The notes: generated by a model not told the origin, from the sequence alone. Shown: positions 28,999-38,538, counted from the first letter of the stretch. The stretch is 64,000 bases of DNA from Burkholderiales bacterium (GCA_020848435.1 JADLAC010000047.1:1-64000); one strand, 5' to 3'. Numbers and translations are program-made.

Positions 28999-29736
28999 AT
29001 GCTTATCATTCCTGCGATCGACCTCAAAGACGGTAAGTGCGTGCGCCTGAAACAAGGCGACATGGATCAAGCCACCGTTTTCTCCGAGGATCCGCCGGCG
29101 ATGGCCAGGCATTGGCTAGGGCAGGGGGCGAAGCGCTTGCACGTCGTCGATCTCAACGGCGCGCAAGCGGGCAAGCCGAAGAACGAGGCCGTGATCAAGA
29201 AGGTCGTCGCGGCTGCCGGCGAAATGCCGGTGCAGCTCGGCGGCGGCATCCGCGACCTGGACACGATCGAGCGCTATCTCGACGACGGCGTGAGCTTCGT
29301 CATCATCGGCACCGCCGCGGTCAAGACGCCCGGGTTCCTGCACGATGCCTGCGGCGCGTTTCCGGGGCACGTCATGGTGGCGCTCGATGCTCGCGACGGC
29401 AAGGTCGCGGTCGAAGGCTGGTCGAAGATGACGCGTCATGAAGTCATCGACCTGGCGAAGAAATTCGAGGACTACGGGGTCGAAGCCATCATCTACACCG
29501 ACATCGGCCGCGACGGCATGCTCTCCGGGATCAACATCGAGGCGACCGTGCGGCTCGCGCGCGAGCTGAGCGTGCCCGTGATCGCCAGCGGCGGCATCAC
29601 GGATTTGAAGGACATCGAGGCGCTGCGCGCGGTCGAGTCCGAAGGCATCATCGGGGCGATTACCGGCCGTGCCTTGTACCAGGGAACGCTTGATTTCGCC
29701 CAGGCCGTGAAGCTCGCGCAGTCGGCGCAAAGTTAG
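28999..29736 (+). CDS. hisA: ProFAR isomerase HisA
   Basis: 245 residues, a beta/alpha-barrel. It opens the ribose ring of ProFAR by an Amadori rearrangement. The catalytic Asp is in [17 protein letters not shown] and the second in YTDIGRDGM. The phosphate loops LGGGIRD and VIASGGITD are intact. HisA and HisF are related half-barrel duplications, and both genes lie here in the usual order. Confidence 0.96.
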   Translation: MLIIPAIDLKDGKCVRLKQGDMDQATVFSEDPPAMARHWLGQGAKRLHVVDLNGAQAGKPKNEAVIKKVVAAAGEMPVQLGGGIRDLDTIERYLDDGVSFVIIGTAAVKTPGFLHDACGAFPGHVMVALDARDGKVAVEGWSKMTRHEVIDLAKKFEDYGVEAIIYTDIGRDGMLSGINIEATVRLARELSVPVIASGGITDLKDIEALRAVESEGIIGAITGRALYQGTLDFAQAVKLAQSAQS

Positions 29737-29807
29737 ACCGCCTCTCTGCTTCCGCTTTCGCCGCGATCGCCGCCGCCGCGGCACGCCGTCACGTACGCAT
29801 GCTCAAG

Positions 29808-30578
29808 ATGGGACTCGCCAAACGCATCATTCCCTGCCTCGACGTGACCGGCGGCCGGGTCGTCAAGGGCGTCAACTTCGTCGGCCTGCGCGACGCGGGT
29901 GATCCGGTCGAGATCGCACGCCGCTACGATGCCGAAGGCGCGGACGAGCTGGCCTTTCTCGACATCACCGCGAGCTCCGAGGGCCGCGGCTTGATCCTCA
30001 AGATCATCGAGGACGTCGCCGCGCAGGTCTTCATTCCGCTCACGGTCGGCGGCGGCGTGCGCGCGATCGACGACGTGCGCCGGCTGCTCAATGCCGGTGC
30101 GGACAAGGTGAGCATCAATACCGCCGCCGTTCAGGATCCGCGATTGGTATTGGACGCATGCGCTCGCTTCGGCTCGCAGTGTATCGTCGTCGCGGTGGAC
30201 GCCAAGCGGGTGGCCGCGGCCGCTGCGCCACACTGGGAGGTCTTTACCCATGGCGGGCGGCGTGCGAGCGGGCTGGACGCGCTAGAATGGGGCCGGCGCA
30301 TGCAAGCCGCCGGTGCTGGTGAGATCCTGCTCACCAGCATGGACCGGGACGGGACGCGCCACGGCTTCGATATCGAGCTGACCCGAGCGTTCGCCGATGC
30401 GCTGGACATCCCCATCATCGCCAGCGGCGGCGTCGGCTCGGTCGAGCATTTCGCCGAGGGCGTGTTGGCCGGTCACGCCGATGCCGTGCTCGCCGCCAGC
30501 GTTTTTCATTACGGCGAGCTCAGCGTCGGCGAGGTCAAGGCCCATATGGCGCGCCGCGGGATAGAGGTGCGGCAGTGA
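29808..30578 (+). CDS. hisF: Imidazole glycerol phosphate synthase cyclase subunit HisF
   Basis: About 256 residues from ATG 29808 ([13 protein letters not shown]); an ATG at 29799 would add three residues. The catalytic Asp pair lies in [14 protein letters not shown] and [15 protein letters not shown] and IASGGVGS bind the phosphates. With HisH it makes imidazole glycerol phosphate and AICAR, linking the pathway to purines. One insertion relative to typical sequences is the Ala-rich [14 protein letters not shown] stretch. Confidence 0.96.
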   Translation: MGLAKRIIPCLDVTGGRVVKGVNFVGLRDAGDPVEIARRYDAEGADELAFLDITASSEGRGLILKIIEDVAAQVFIPLTVGGGVRAIDDVRRLLNAGADKVSINTAAVQDPRLVLDACARFGSQCIVVAVDAKRVAAAAAPHWEVFTHGGRRASGLDALEWGRRMQAAGAGEILLTSMDRDGTRHGFDIELTRAFADALDIPIIASGGVGSVEHFAEGVLAGHADAVLAASVFHYGELSVGEVKAHMARRGIEVRQ

Positions 30579-30610
30579 CGTCCGAGGCGCCGAAGCGGAA
30601 GAAGACGGTT

Positions 30611-31042
30611 ATGAACGAGCGCTGGTTGCGGGAGATCAACTGGTCGCAGGACGGCCTGGTACCGGCGATCGCCCAGGAGGCGGGCAGCGGCAAGGTGCTG
30701 ATGGTGGCCTGGATGAATCGCGAGGCGCTCAAGGCGACCGCGGACGGGGGCGAAGCCGTCTACTGGTCGCGCTCGCGCAAGCGGCTATGGCGCAAGGGCG
30801 AGGAATCGGGCCACGTGCAGAAGGTGCGCTCGATTCGGCTCGATTGCGACGAAGACGTGATTCTCCTCGAAGTGGAGCAGCTCGGCGGTATCGCTTGTCA
30901 CACCGGCAGGGGGAATTGTTTCTTTCGCCGCCTGGAAGACGGCCAGTGGGTCGTGACCGACCCGGTGCTGAAGGACCCCGAGCAGATCTACGGCGCGGGT
31001 ACGGAAGATGCCGACGCCGGTAAAGGAGCCAAGGCCGAGTGA
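30611..31042 (+). CDS. hisI: Phosphoribosyl-AMP cyclohydrolase HisI
   Basis: About 143 residues, the stand-alone cyclohydrolase. Zinc and magnesium sites are [24 protein letters not shown] and [11 protein letters not shown]. It opens the adenine ring of PR-AMP. A GTG at 30575, overlapping the hisF stop as GTGA and preceded by GAGG, would add a 12-residue basic extension ([12 protein letters not shown]) not seen in the family; both starts are possible. The gene is separate from hisE, unlike the fused enterobacterial form. Confidence 0.94.
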   Translation: MNERWLREINWSQDGLVPAIAQEAGSGKVLMVAWMNREALKATADGGEAVYWSRSRKRLWRKGEESGHVQKVRSIRLDCDEDVILLEVEQLGGIACHTGRGNCFFRRLEDGQWVVTDPVLKDPEQIYGAGTEDADAGKGAKAE

Positions 31043-31359
31043 TCGACGCCGGCATATTGCAGCGCCTGGGCGAGCTGCTTGCGAGCCGCCGCGACGCGGA
31101 TCCGAATACATCCTACGTCGCCAGCCTGTGCGCGCGCGGCGAGGATGCGATCCTGCGCAAGGTGCTGGAGGAAGCGACCGAGTGTCTGCTCGCATCCAGG
31201 CAGGGTGATAAACTGCACCTAGTGCGCGAGGTGGCCGATCTCTGGTTCCACAGCATGGTGCTGTTGGCGTGGCACGGGCTCAAGCCCGACGACGTGCTCG
31301 CCGAGCTGAGGCGCCGCGAAGGCATCTCCGGCATCGACGAGAAGGCGAGCCGCGGCTGA
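31039..31359 (+). CDS. hisE: Phosphoribosyl-ATP pyrophosphatase HisE
   Basis: 106 residues, an all-alpha MazG-like fold. It releases pyrophosphate from PR-ATP, the second pathway step. [13 protein letters not shown] and the acidic [14 protein letters not shown] helix provide the metal site. The start is GTG, overlapping the hisI stop by four bases. It ends the run of his genes, 28 bp before hinT. Confidence 0.94.
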   Translation: MIDAGILQRLGELLASRRDADPNTSYVASLCARGEDAILRKVLEEATECLLASRQGDKLHLVREVADLWFHSMVLLAWHGLKPDDVLAELRRREGISGIDEKASRG

Positions 31360-31387
31360 AGCGAGGCGCGCGCGGGATACCCGGGTC

Positions 31388-31738
31388 ATGGACAACTGCA
31401 TCTTCTGCAAGATCGTGCGCGGCGAAGTCCCCTCCCGTAAGGTTTACGAGGACGAGCTGGTGTACGCCTTTCACGACATCAACCCGGTCGCGCCGGTGCA
31501 TTTCATGCTCATCCCGAAAGCGCACGTGGCCTCGATGGCGCAGCTCGAGGCCGAGCATGAGCCTGTCATGGGGCGGATCATGGCGCTCGCTGCGCGCCTT
31601 GCGCGGCAGGAAGGATCGAGCGAGGGTTTTCGCGTCATCGTCAACACCGGGCGCATCGGCCGGCAGGACGTGATGCACGTGCACGTCCACGTGATCGGCG
31701 GCACCGAGGTGCTGCCGCCGATGCTGGTCAGGCGCTAA
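31388..31738 (+). CDS. hinT: HIT-family nucleoside phosphoramidase (HinT-like)
   Basis: 116 residues. The start [20 protein letters not shown] and the catalytic histidine triad HVHVHVIGG are present. HinT-type proteins hydrolyse AMP-lysine and similar phosphoramidates. It commonly lies between hisE and tatA in betaproteobacteria, as here, and is followed by tatA after only 11 bp. Confidence 0.93.
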   Translation: MDNCIFCKIVRGEVPSRKVYEDELVYAFHDINPVAPVHFMLIPKAHVASMAQLEAEHEPVMGRIMALAARLARQEGSSEGFRVIVNTGRIGRQDVMHVHVHVIGGTEVLPPMLVRR

Positions 31739-31749
31739 GGATATCGACC

Positions 31750-31977
31750 ATGGGTACATTCAGTATTTGGCATTGGCTCATCGTATTGCTGGTCGTGGTG
31801 CTGATCTTCGGCACCAAGAAGTTGCGCAATCTCGGCTCGGACCTGGGCGGCGCGGTGCGCGGATTCAAGGACGGCATGAAATCCGAAGAGGACAAGACGG
31901 GGCAGCCGAAAGCCGAAATCCCGGCCTCCGCCGGCCAGACCATCGAAGGTGAAGTCAAGGAGAAGACCCGCGCCTGA
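31750..31977 (+). CDS. tatA: Twin-arginine translocase subunit TatA
   Basis: 75 residues. A short N-terminal helix ([15 protein letters not shown]) leads through the [21 protein letters not shown] hinge and amphipathic helix to an acidic tail. TatA oligomers form the passage for folded proteins in the Tat pathway. First of tatABC. The Rieske protein encoded downstream has a KRGFL stretch and may be a Tat client. Confidence 0.95.
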   Translation: MGTFSIWHWLIVLLVVVLIFGTKKLRNLGSDLGGAVRGFKDGMKSEEDKTGQPKAEIPASAGQTIEGEVKEKTRA

Positions 31978-32075
31978 GGCGCGGCGCCGGCCTCGGCGCG
32001 CGGCGCAGCCGATCGATCCGGGGCCGGCGCGCAGTCTTGCGCGACGCTCGTCCCGGTATTCCACAGGTTGGGCAG

Positions 32076-32477
32076 ATGTTCGATATCGGCTTCTCCGAGA
32101 TCATGGTCATCGCGGTGGTCGCCCTGATCGTGATCGGTCCCGAGCGCCTGCCCCGCGTTGCGCGCACGCTCGGCCATCTGTTCGGACGCATGCAGCGCTA
32201 CGTCAACGATGTCAAGGCCGACATCCAGCGCGAGATGGACCTCGACGAGCTGAAGAAGCTGCGCGACAGCGTGGAAGATTCGGCGCGCTCCATCGAGCAG
32301 TCGGTCAACCAGGAGCTCGGCGCCGCGCGCGACGAGCTGCGCGCGCTGGAGTCGCTCGAACAAACAGCCGCGAAGACCGATCCAGCGGCGCAGCCGAGCG
32401 CCCAAGCGCCGGCGCCTGAGCTGGCGCCAGAGCTGCCGCCCGCCGTGCCGAGACCCGGCCCCGGAACGCACGCATGA
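32076..32477 (+). CDS. tatB: Twin-arginine translocase subunit TatB
   Basis: 133 residues. The start [26 protein letters not shown] is typical of TatB. A long amphipathic and coiled region follows ([21 protein letters not shown]), with a Pro/Ala-rich tail. TatB with TatC recognises Tat signal peptides. ATG 32076 is the conserved start; the frame extends upstream without homology. It overlaps tatC by four bases. Confidence 0.94.
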   Translation: MFDIGFSEIMVIAVVALIVIGPERLPRVARTLGHLFGRMQRYVNDVKADIQREMDLDELKKLRDSVEDSARSIEQSVNQELGAARDELRALESLEQTAAKTDPAAQPSAQAPAPELAPELPPAVPRPGPGTHA

Positions 32478-33235
32478 CGAACGGCGGCGAAGACACCTTC
32501 ATCTCGCACCTGGTCGAGCTGCGCGACCGGCTGTTGCGCATCATCGTCGCCGTGCTGGCCGTCTTTCTCGTGCTGTTCTACTGGGCGTCCGACATCTATA
32601 CGCTGCTCGCGAAGCCCCTGCTCGCCGCCCTGCCGGCGGACGGGCGCATGATCGCCACCGACGTGGTGGGCGTGTTCCTGGTGCCGGTCAAGGTCACCTT
32701 GCTGGTCGCGTTCCTGATCGCGCTGCCGTATGTGCTCTACCAGGTGTGGGCGTTCGTCGCCCCCGGCTTGTACGCGCACGAGAAGCGCATGGTGCTGCCT
32801 CTGGTCGTGACCAGCTCGATCCTGTTCTTCGCCGGGATGGCATTCGCCTACTGCGTCGTCTTTCCGTCCGTGTTCCGCTTCATGGCGGCCATCGCGCCCG
32901 AGGGGGTGGCGTGGATGACCGACATCGAGAAGTACTTCAGCTTCGTGCTGACGATGTTCATCGCCTTCGGCGTGACCTTCGAGACGCCCGTGGCCGTGGT
33001 GGTGTTGGTGCGGCTCGGGGTCGTGCGCATCGAGCAGTTGAAGCAGGCGCGGCCGTACGTCATCGTCGGGGCGTTCGTCATCGGCGCGGTGTTCACCCCG
33101 CCGGACGTGATATCCCAACTGCTGCTCGCCGTGCCCTTGTGCCTGCTGTACGAATTCGGGATATGGGTGGCGCGGCTGCTGGCGCCAAAACCGGACGCAG
33201 CCGCGGCGCAGGGACTCAGCACCGACGTCGACTGA
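32474..33235 (+). CDS. tatC: Twin-arginine translocase subunit TatC
   Basis: 253 residues with six transmembrane helices. Signature stretches are [14 protein letters not shown], the region [17 protein letters not shown], and [16 protein letters not shown]. TatC is the receptor for the twin-arginine signal. The gene ends 17 bp before the convergent protease gene. Confidence 0.95.
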   Translation: MTNGGEDTFISHLVELRDRLLRIIVAVLAVFLVLFYWASDIYTLLAKPLLAALPADGRMIATDVVGVFLVPVKVTLLVAFLIALPYVLYQVWAFVAPGLYAHEKRMVLPLVVTSSILFFAGMAFAYCVVFPSVFRFMAAIAPEGVAWMTDIEKYFSFVLTMFIAFGVTFETPVAVVVLVRLGVVRIEQLKQARPYVIVGAFVIGAVFTPPDVISQLLLAVPLCLLYEFGIWVARLLAPKPDAAAAQGLSTDVD

Positions 33236-33252
33236 ACGCCGGCGGGGGGAAC

Positions 33253-34431
33253 TCAGGGCGTCTGGGGCGTGGGCCGGCGCCCGATTTTCACCTGCACGTC
33301 GAAGCGCTTGCGGTCTCTTTGCACCGACAGCGGCACCTCCGAGCCGGGCTTCAGCAACGCCACCGCGTTGAGCAAGCCGATCGTATCGCTCACCGACTTG
33401 CCTGCGATCGCCAGCAGCAGATCGCCGCGGCGTATGCCTGCTTCTTCGGCCGGGCCGCTCGGCATCACGTTCATTACCAGCACGCCGCGGTCGGGCGCGG
33501 CGTGCGCGAGCCCCGTTCCCCGCAGCGCCACGTCTTGCGGTTCGATTCCGATCCAGCCGCGCGTGACCCCGCCGGTTGCGATGATGCTGTCCATGACCGA
33601 GCGCGCGACCGCTACCGGGATCGCGAAGCCGATGCCCAGGCTGCCGCCGCTCTTGGAGAAGATCGCGGTATTCACCCCGATCAAGTGGCCGTTGCTGTCG
33701 ACCAGCGCGCCGCCCGAGTTGCCGGGATTGATGGCGGCATCGGTTTGGATGAAGTTCTCGTAGGTGTTGATGCCCAGGTGCGAGCGACCGACAGCGCTGA
33801 CGATACCCGAGGTCACGGTCTGACCCACGCCGAAGGGATTGCCGATCGCGAGCACCACGTCGCCGACCCGGGCCCGGTCCGGCTGCGCGAATACGATCGC
33901 CGGCAGCCCCTTCACGTCGGTCTTGAGCACGGCGAGGTCGGTGTCGGGGTCCATGCCGACGATCCTGGCCGCGATCTTGCGACCGTCGGTGAGCGCGAGC
34001 TCGATGCCGTCGGCGCCGTCGACCACGTGGTTGTTGGTGAGCACGTAGCCTTCGGCCGAGACGATCACCCCCGAGCCCAGGCTCGCCGTGCGCTGCACCG
34101 ATTCGCCGAACAGGTGGCCGAAGAACTTGCGGAACAGGGGATCGCTGGTCGGGGCGATGCGTGCGACCTTGGTCTCCTTGGTGGTATAGATGTTCACCAC
34201 CGAGGGCATCGCGCGCGCGGCGGCGTCGCGCAGCGAGCTGACCGGCGCGGCGCGGGCGAGCGTCTCGCCTCCTGAAGTCGGGACCGCCATGGGCGGCAGC
34301 AGCGGCTCGCGCACCGTCACCACCTGATTGCGCGATAGCGGCAGCAGATCCGGGCGCAGGGTCGAGACGACGAACAGCACCGCGAGGCACACGGTGGCCG
34401 TTTGCGCGAAGATCAACCAGAGACGGCGCAT
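33253..34431 (-). CDS. DegS/DegQ-like membrane-anchored serine protease
   Basis: About 392 residues. An N-terminal anchor (WLIFAQTATVCLAVLFVV) is followed by a trypsin-like domain and one PDZ domain. The triad is His in LTNNHVVDG, Asp in DTDLAVLKTD and Ser in NPGNSGGALVD. The PDZ begins RGWIGIEPQDVAL. One PDZ and a membrane anchor match DegS, the site-1 protease of the sigma-E envelope stress response; betaproteobacterial members are also called Do-like. ATG 34431 is preferred over 34461 because a perfect TATAAT overlaps the latter. Confidence 0.88.
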   Translation of the reverse strand: MRRLWLIFAQTATVCLAVLFVVSTLRPDLLPLSRNQVVTVREPLLPPMAVPTSGGETLARAAPVSSLRDAAARAMPSVVNIYTTKETKVARIAPTSDPLFRKFFGHLFGESVQRTASLGSGVIVSAEGYVLTNNHVVDGADGIELALTDGRKIAARIVGMDPDTDLAVLKTDVKGLPAIVFAQPDRARVGDVVLAIGNPFGVGQTVTSGIVSAVGRSHLGINTYENFIQTDAAINPGNSGGALVDSNGHLIGVNTAIFSKSGGSLGIGFAIPVAVARSVMDSIIATGGVTRGWIGIEPQDVALRGTGLAHAAPDRGVLVMNVMPSGPAEEAGIRRGDLLLAIAGKSVSDTIGLLNAVALLKPGSEVPLSVQRDRKRFDVQVKIGRRPTPQTP

Positions 34432-34459
34432 GAGCGATTCGGCAGCGGGAAGTCGATCC

Positions 34460-34465
34460 ATTATA
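34460..34465 (-). promoter_or_regulatory. Candidate -10 box (TATAAT) of the DegS-like gene
   Basis: On the minus strand the sequence reads GGTATAATGGATCG. A -10 box here would start transcription near 34453, about 22 nt before ATG 34431. The ATG at 34461 is partly inside the box and would not be transcribed. No good -35 hexamer is visible at 17 nt. Confidence 0.45.
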
Positions 34466-34652
34466 CCGATCGAGTAAGGGCGAAATCCTGGCGCGAAACT
34501 GCCCCTGGTACGTTCCGGCCGACGGGGCTGTGGTCCCTGCGTTCGGGCAAGCGAGCTTTCGCGGGGCTCGCGGCGGAATCGGCTCGGACTCATAAGCTCA
34601 TGAATACGCGCACCTAAACTCCAAGACTGTTAAGTTTTCCATGCGCATCGGG

Positions 34653-34658
34653 TAAAAT
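34653..34658 (+). promoter_or_regulatory. Candidate -10 box (TAAAAT) of petABC
   Basis: TAAAAT lies 40 nt before the petA ATG, in the gap divergent from the DegS-like gene. TTAAGT 17 nt upstream (34630-34635) is a weak -35 candidate. This is the only visible promoter for the petABC block. Confidence 0.4.
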
Positions 34659-34698
34659 CGCCAGCTTTTGAGTGGCACACCCTGGGAACCCGACGACC

Positions 34699-35289
34699 AT
34701 GAGCGAGAACGAGCTGGATAAGAGCAAGCGCGGCTTTCTGGTAGCGACATCGGTAATGAGCGGAGTGGCTGCCGCCGGTGCCGCGACGCCTTTCGTGGCA
34801 AGCATGTTTCCCTCCGAGCGGGCCAAGGCACTCGGTGCCCCGGTCGAAGTCGATATCGGCAAGCTCGCGCCGGGCGAGATGATGCGGGTCGAATGGCGCG
34901 GCAAACCGGTTTGGATCGTGCGGCGCACCAAGGAGATGCTCGAGTCGATCGAGAAGTCCGATGACAAGGTGACCGATCCGCAACTGGCAGTCGACCAGCA
35001 ACCCGACTACGCCAAGAACGAAAATCGCTCGATCAGACCCGAGGTCCTGGTGCTCGAAGGCGTGTGTACCCATCTCGGCTGCTCGCCTCAGTTCAAGCCC
35101 AAGGACATGTCGCCCGAAATGGGGGCGGATTGGGTGGGCGGTTTCTACTGCCCCTGCCATGGCTCGAAGTTCGATTTCGCCGGCCGCGTCTACAAGGGCG
35201 CGCCTGCACCGACCAACCTGAAGGTGCCGCCGCACATGTATGTCGCGGACTCGACCATCGTCATCGGCGAAGACAAGAAGGGGGCTTGA
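34699..35289 (+). CDS. petA: Ubiquinol-cytochrome c reductase Rieske iron-sulfur subunit
   Basis: 196 residues. An N-terminal anchor (KRGFLVATSVMSGVAAAGAATPFVASM) leads to the Rieske fold. The [2Fe-2S] ligands lie in CTHLGC (123-128) and CPCHG (151-155). Cys128 and Cys153 would form the disulfide. It passes electrons from quinol to cytochrome c1 in complex III. A GTG at 34672 would add nine residues; ATG 34699 fits the family. Confidence 0.95.
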   Translation: MSENELDKSKRGFLVATSVMSGVAAAGAATPFVASMFPSERAKALGAPVEVDIGKLAPGEMMRVEWRGKPVWIVRRTKEMLESIEKSDDKVTDPQLAVDQQPDYAKNENRSIRPEVLVLEGVCTHLGCSPQFKPKDMSPEMGADWVGGFYCPCHGSKFDFAGRVYKGAPAPTNLKVPPHMYVADSTIVIGEDKKGA

Positions 35290-35292
35290 GCC

Positions 35293-36603
35293 ATGGCCGC
35301 ACCGAAACAGCCGGTAACGGGAGCCGGGCCGTTCAACGGCGTGCTGACCTGGGTCGACACGCGCTTTCCCCTCATTTCGCTGTGGAAGGAACACCTCGCC
35401 GAGTACTACGCGCCGAAGAATTTCAACTTCTGGTACTACTTCGGCTCGCTCGCGCTGTTCGTGCTGGTGATCCAGATCGTCACCGGGATCTTCCTCACCA
35501 TGAACTACAAGCCGGACGCCGCGCAGGCGTTCGCTTCGGTCGAATACATCATGCGCGACGTGCCGGGCGGGTGGCTCATCCGCTACATGCATTCCACCGG
35601 CGCCTCGATGTTCTTCATCGTGGTCTACCTGCACATGTTCCGCGCGCTCATGTACGGCTCGTATCGCAAGCCGCGCGAGCTGCTCTGGATCATCGGCGTG
35701 CTCATTTATCTGAGCATGATGGCCGAAGCGTTTTTCGGCTACCTGCTGCCCTGGGGCCAGATGTCGTACTGGGGCGCGCAGGTGATCGTCAATCTGTTCA
35801 GCGCCGTGCCCTTCATCGGCGACGACCTGGGCGTGTGGATCCGCGGCGACTACGTCATCTCCGATGCGACCCTGAACCGCTTCTTCGCGCTGCACGTCAT
35901 CGCCGTGCCGCTCGCGCTGCTGCTGCTGGTCGCGATCCACGTCATGGCGTTGCACGAAGTCGGCTCCAGCAATCCGGACGGGGTCGAGATCAAGAAGCGG
36001 ATCGATCCGGCCACCGGCCACCCGGTCGACGGCATTCCGTTCCATCCGTATTACACGGTGAAGGATCTGTTCGGCGTCGCGGTGTTCCTGGCGGTGTCCT
36101 GCGCCATCATGTTCTTCGCCCCGGCGATGGGCGGCTATTTCCTCGAGTACAACAATTTCATCCCGGCGAATCCGCTGCAGACCCCCGAGCACATCGCGCC
36201 GGTGTGGTATTTCACGCCGTATTACTCGATCCTGCGCGCCGTGCCGCCGATGTTCAATTCCCAGTTTCCGGGCGTGGCCGCGATGGGCGCGGCGGTGATC
36301 CTGCTGTTCTTCATGCCGTGGCTCGACCGCGCGCCGGTGAAATCGATCCGTTACAAGGGATCCGTGTTCAAGGGCTGGCTGGCGGCGTTCGTCGTCACCT
36401 TCCTGATCCTGGGCTATCTCGGCACCGCGCCCACCACCGTGTGGGGGCAGTTCGGTTTCGACGCCTTCTTCCTCGACACCAAGGACATCGCCACCTGGGC
36501 CGCTCGCGTCGGCACGATTGTGTACTTCCTGTTTTTCCTGCTGATGCCCTGGTACTCGCGCCGGGACAAGTGCAAACCCGAGCCGGAAGGGATCACACAC
36601 TAA
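35293..36603 (+). CDS. petB: Cytochrome b of the bc1 complex
   Basis: 436 residues, the full-length bacterial form with eight or more transmembrane helices. Heme-ligand His residues lie in RYMHSTGASMFFIVVYLHMFR and in FALHVIAVPLALLLLVAIHVM. The Qo-site motif normally PEWY reads APVWYFTPYYSI in this protein. It oxidises ubiquinol and passes protons across the membrane. It starts 3 bp after petA and ends just before petC. Confidence 0.95.
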   Translation: MAAPKQPVTGAGPFNGVLTWVDTRFPLISLWKEHLAEYYAPKNFNFWYYFGSLALFVLVIQIVTGIFLTMNYKPDAAQAFASVEYIMRDVPGGWLIRYMHSTGASMFFIVVYLHMFRALMYGSYRKPRELLWIIGVLIYLSMMAEAFFGYLLPWGQMSYWGAQVIVNLFSAVPFIGDDLGVWIRGDYVISDATLNRFFALHVIAVPLALLLLVAIHVMALHEVGSSNPDGVEIKKRIDPATGHPVDGIPFHPYYTVKDLFGVAVFLAVSCAIMFFAPAMGGYFLEYNNFIPANPLQTPEHIAPVWYFTPYYSILRAVPPMFNSQFPGVAAMGAAVILLFFMPWLDRAPVKSIRYKGSVFKGWLAAFVVTFLILGYLGTAPTTVWGQFGFDAFFLDTKDIATWAARVGTIVYFLFFLLMPWYSRRDKCKPEPEGITH

Positions 36604-36604
36604 A

Positions 36605-37333
36605 ATGAAGACGTTCCTTGCCGCATTGCTGTTGCTGCCGGCGCTGGCGTGCGCCAGCTCGGCCGGGCTCAAGTTCGACCGTGCGCCCGTCGATCCGACC
36701 GACCTGCCGTCGCTCCAGCGCGGCGCGCAGGGCTTCGTCAACTACTGCTTGAATTGCCACAGCGCGGCGTACATGCGCTACAACCGGCTGCGCGACCTGG
36801 GCTTGAGCGAGCAGCAGGTCAAGGACAATCTCATGTTCGCCGCCGACAAGGTGGGCGAGACCATGACCGTCGCCATGCGCACCAAGGATGCGGCGCAGTG
36901 GTTCGGCGCCGCGCCGCCGGATTTGACCGTGATCGCCCGCTCGCGCGGCGCCGACTGGCTCTACACCTACCTGCGCAGCTTTTATCGCGATCCCGCGCGC
37001 CCGACCGGCTGGAACAACGTGGTGTTCCCGAGCGTCGGCATGCCCCACGTCCTGTACGAGCTTCAAGGGGTGCAGAGCCTTAAGGTCGAAACGAGCACCG
37101 ATGCCGCCGGTCATAAGCAGCAGACCCAAACGCTGGTGCTGGAGACGCCCGGTACGCTGTCCAAGGCGCAATACGATCAGTTCGTCGGCGATCTCGTGAA
37201 CTACCTCGACTACATGGGCGAGCCGTCAAGCGCATCGCGCATCCAGATCGGCATCTACGTAATGATGTTCTTGGTGCTGTTCATCGCGATCACGTATCTG
37301 CTGAAGCGCGCTTACTGGAAGGACGTGCACTGA
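36605..37333 (+). CDS. petC: Cytochrome c1 of the bc1 complex
   Basis: 242 residues. A Sec signal peptide (MKTFLAALLLLPALACASS) is followed by one c-type heme site, CLNCH (48-52), with RYNRLRDLG after it. PPDLTVIARSRG and a C-terminal anchor (IQIGIYVMMFLVLFIAITYLLKR) complete the family pattern. It accepts electrons from the Rieske centre and gives them to soluble cytochrome c. Last gene of petABC; sspA follows closely. Confidence 0.95.
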   Translation: MKTFLAALLLLPALACASSAGLKFDRAPVDPTDLPSLQRGAQGFVNYCLNCHSAAYMRYNRLRDLGLSEQQVKDNLMFAADKVGETMTVAMRTKDAAQWFGAAPPDLTVIARSRGADWLYTYLRSFYRDPARPTGWNNVVFPSVGMPHVLYELQGVQSLKVETSTDAAGHKQQTQTLVLETPGTLSKAQYDQFVGDLVNYLDYMGEPSSASRIQIGIYVMMFLVLFIAITYLLKRAYWKDVH

Positions 37334-37358
37334 GAAGGTGGCACGGAACGAATTCATC

Positions 37359-37958
37359 ATGATGACGCTTTATTCGGGAACGACCGATCCCTTCTCGCAA
37401 CGCTGCCGCAACGTGCTCTACGAGAAGGGCATGGATTTCCAGATCATCGATGTCGACATGTACAACAAGCCCGAGGACCTGGCGGTCATGAATCCGTACA
37501 ACCAGGTCCCGGTGCTGGTCGAACGCGACCTCATCTTGTACGAATCGAACATCATCAACGAGTACATCGACGACCGCTTCCCGCACCCGCAGCTCATGCC
37601 GGCCGACCCGGTGATGCGCGCGCGCGCGCGGCTGTTCCTGTTCCGGTTCGAGAAGGAGCTGTTCGCGCACCTCGAGGCGATCGAGAAGGGCAGCCAGAAG
37701 GGCGCCGAGAAGGCTCGCACGGTGATCCGTGACAACCTGTCGCAAATCGCGCCCGTGTTCAACAAGCAGAAGCACATGCTGGGCGAGGAATTTTCGATGC
37801 TCGACGTGGCCATCGCGCCGTTGCTGTGGCGGCTGGATTACTACGATATCCAGATGCCCAAGCAATGCGCCCCGCTGATGAAGTATGCCGAGCGGCTGTT
37901 CAGCCGCCCGGCTTTCATCGAGTCGCTCACGCCCTCGGAAAAGGTGATGCGCAAGTGA
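37359..37958 (+). CDS. sspA: Stringent starvation protein A
   Basis: About 199 residues, GST-fold. It has MTLYSGTTDPFSQRCRNVLYEKG, NPYNQVPVLVERDLILYESNIINEYIDDRFPHP and PADPVMRARARLFLF, all highly typical of SspA. SspA binds RNA polymerase and alters transcription in stationary phase and stress. An upstream GTG at 37338 would add seven residues; ATG 37359 matches the family. It overlaps sspB by GTGA. Confidence 0.95.
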   Translation: MMTLYSGTTDPFSQRCRNVLYEKGMDFQIIDVDMYNKPEDLAVMNPYNQVPVLVERDLILYESNIINEYIDDRFPHPQLMPADPVMRARARLFLFRFEKELFAHLEAIEKGSQKGAEKARTVIRDNLSQIAPVFNKQKHMLGEEFSMLDVAIAPLLWRLDYYDIQMPKQCAPLMKYAERLFSRPAFIESLTPSEKVMRK

Positions 37959-38401
37959 TCAGCAAGGCGACCAAGCCCTACCTCGTGCGCGCGATCTGGG
38001 AATGGTGCGCCGACAACGGCTATACGGCGTACCTCGCCGTCCAGGTCGACGAGAACACCCGCGTTCCGGCCGAGTTCGTGAAGAACGGCGAAATCATCCT
38101 CAACATCAGCGCCGATGCGACCCATAAACTGACCCTGGGCAACGATCTCATCCAGTTCGCCGCGCGCTTCGGCGGCGTGTCGCGCGAATGCTCGGTGCCG
38201 ATGGCCGCGGTGCGCGGGGTGTTCGCGCGCGAGAACGGCGAAGGCATGTTCTTCCAGGCGCAGGCCCAGGATGCGCCGGCAGTGGAGCCGCCGGTGCGCG
38301 AGCCGGCCGCCGCGCCTGCGGTGACAACGCCGGGCGGCCCGAGCGGCCCCGCGCCATCGAGCCCCAACGGGCGCAAGTCCCACCTCCAGATCGTCAAGTA
38401 G
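37955..38401 (+). CDS. sspB: ClpXP adaptor SspB
   Basis: 148 residues. The folded domain (KPYLVRAIWEWCADNGYTAYLAV, VNISADATHKLTLGNDLIQF-like region, FGGVSRECSVPMAAVRGVFARENGEGMFF) binds the ssrA degradation tag. A flexible Pro/Ala linker ends with SHLQIVK, matching the ClpX-docking tail of SspB (E. coli LRVVK). It delivers tagged proteins to ClpXP. GTG start overlaps sspA. The DNA encoding the docking tail is repeated 70 bp downstream. Confidence 0.94.
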   Translation: MISKATKPYLVRAIWEWCADNGYTAYLAVQVDENTRVPAEFVKNGEIILNISADATHKLTLGNDLIQFAARFGGVSRECSVPMAAVRGVFARENGEGMFFQAQAQDAPAVEPPVREPAAAPAVTTPGGPSGPAPSSPNGRKSHLQIVK

Positions 38402-38478
38402 CTGCCAGGTGTTTGCCGCGGCGCGCCCAACCCGAAAAGCGCGCAAGTCCCACCTTCCAGATCGTCAAGTAGCCGCCA
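38371..38478 (+). repeat. Duplicated 3' end of sspB
   Basis: GCGCAAGTCCCACCTCCAGA...TCGTCAAGTAG plus GCTGCCA occurs at 38371-38407 as the end of sspB, and again at 38441-38478 with one inserted T and a C for T near the end. The second copy lies after the stop codon. In the shifted frame it still encodes TFQIVK-stop. The 33 bp between the copies is unrelated. Confidence 0.8.
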
Positions 38479-38518
38479 ACCTGCCGCCTGAACGGTAGGT
38501 CGCGCCGTAACGCCCGGA

Positions 38519-38535
38519 CGCGCCGCTGCGGCGCG
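38519..38535. terminator. GC hairpin between convergent genes
   Basis: CGCGCCG-CTG-CGGCGCG forms a 7-bp stem with a 3-nt loop between the sspB end and the end of the minus-strand membrane protein. There is no U-tract on either side, so intrinsic termination is uncertain. Confidence 0.35.
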
Positions 38536-38538
38536 CGC

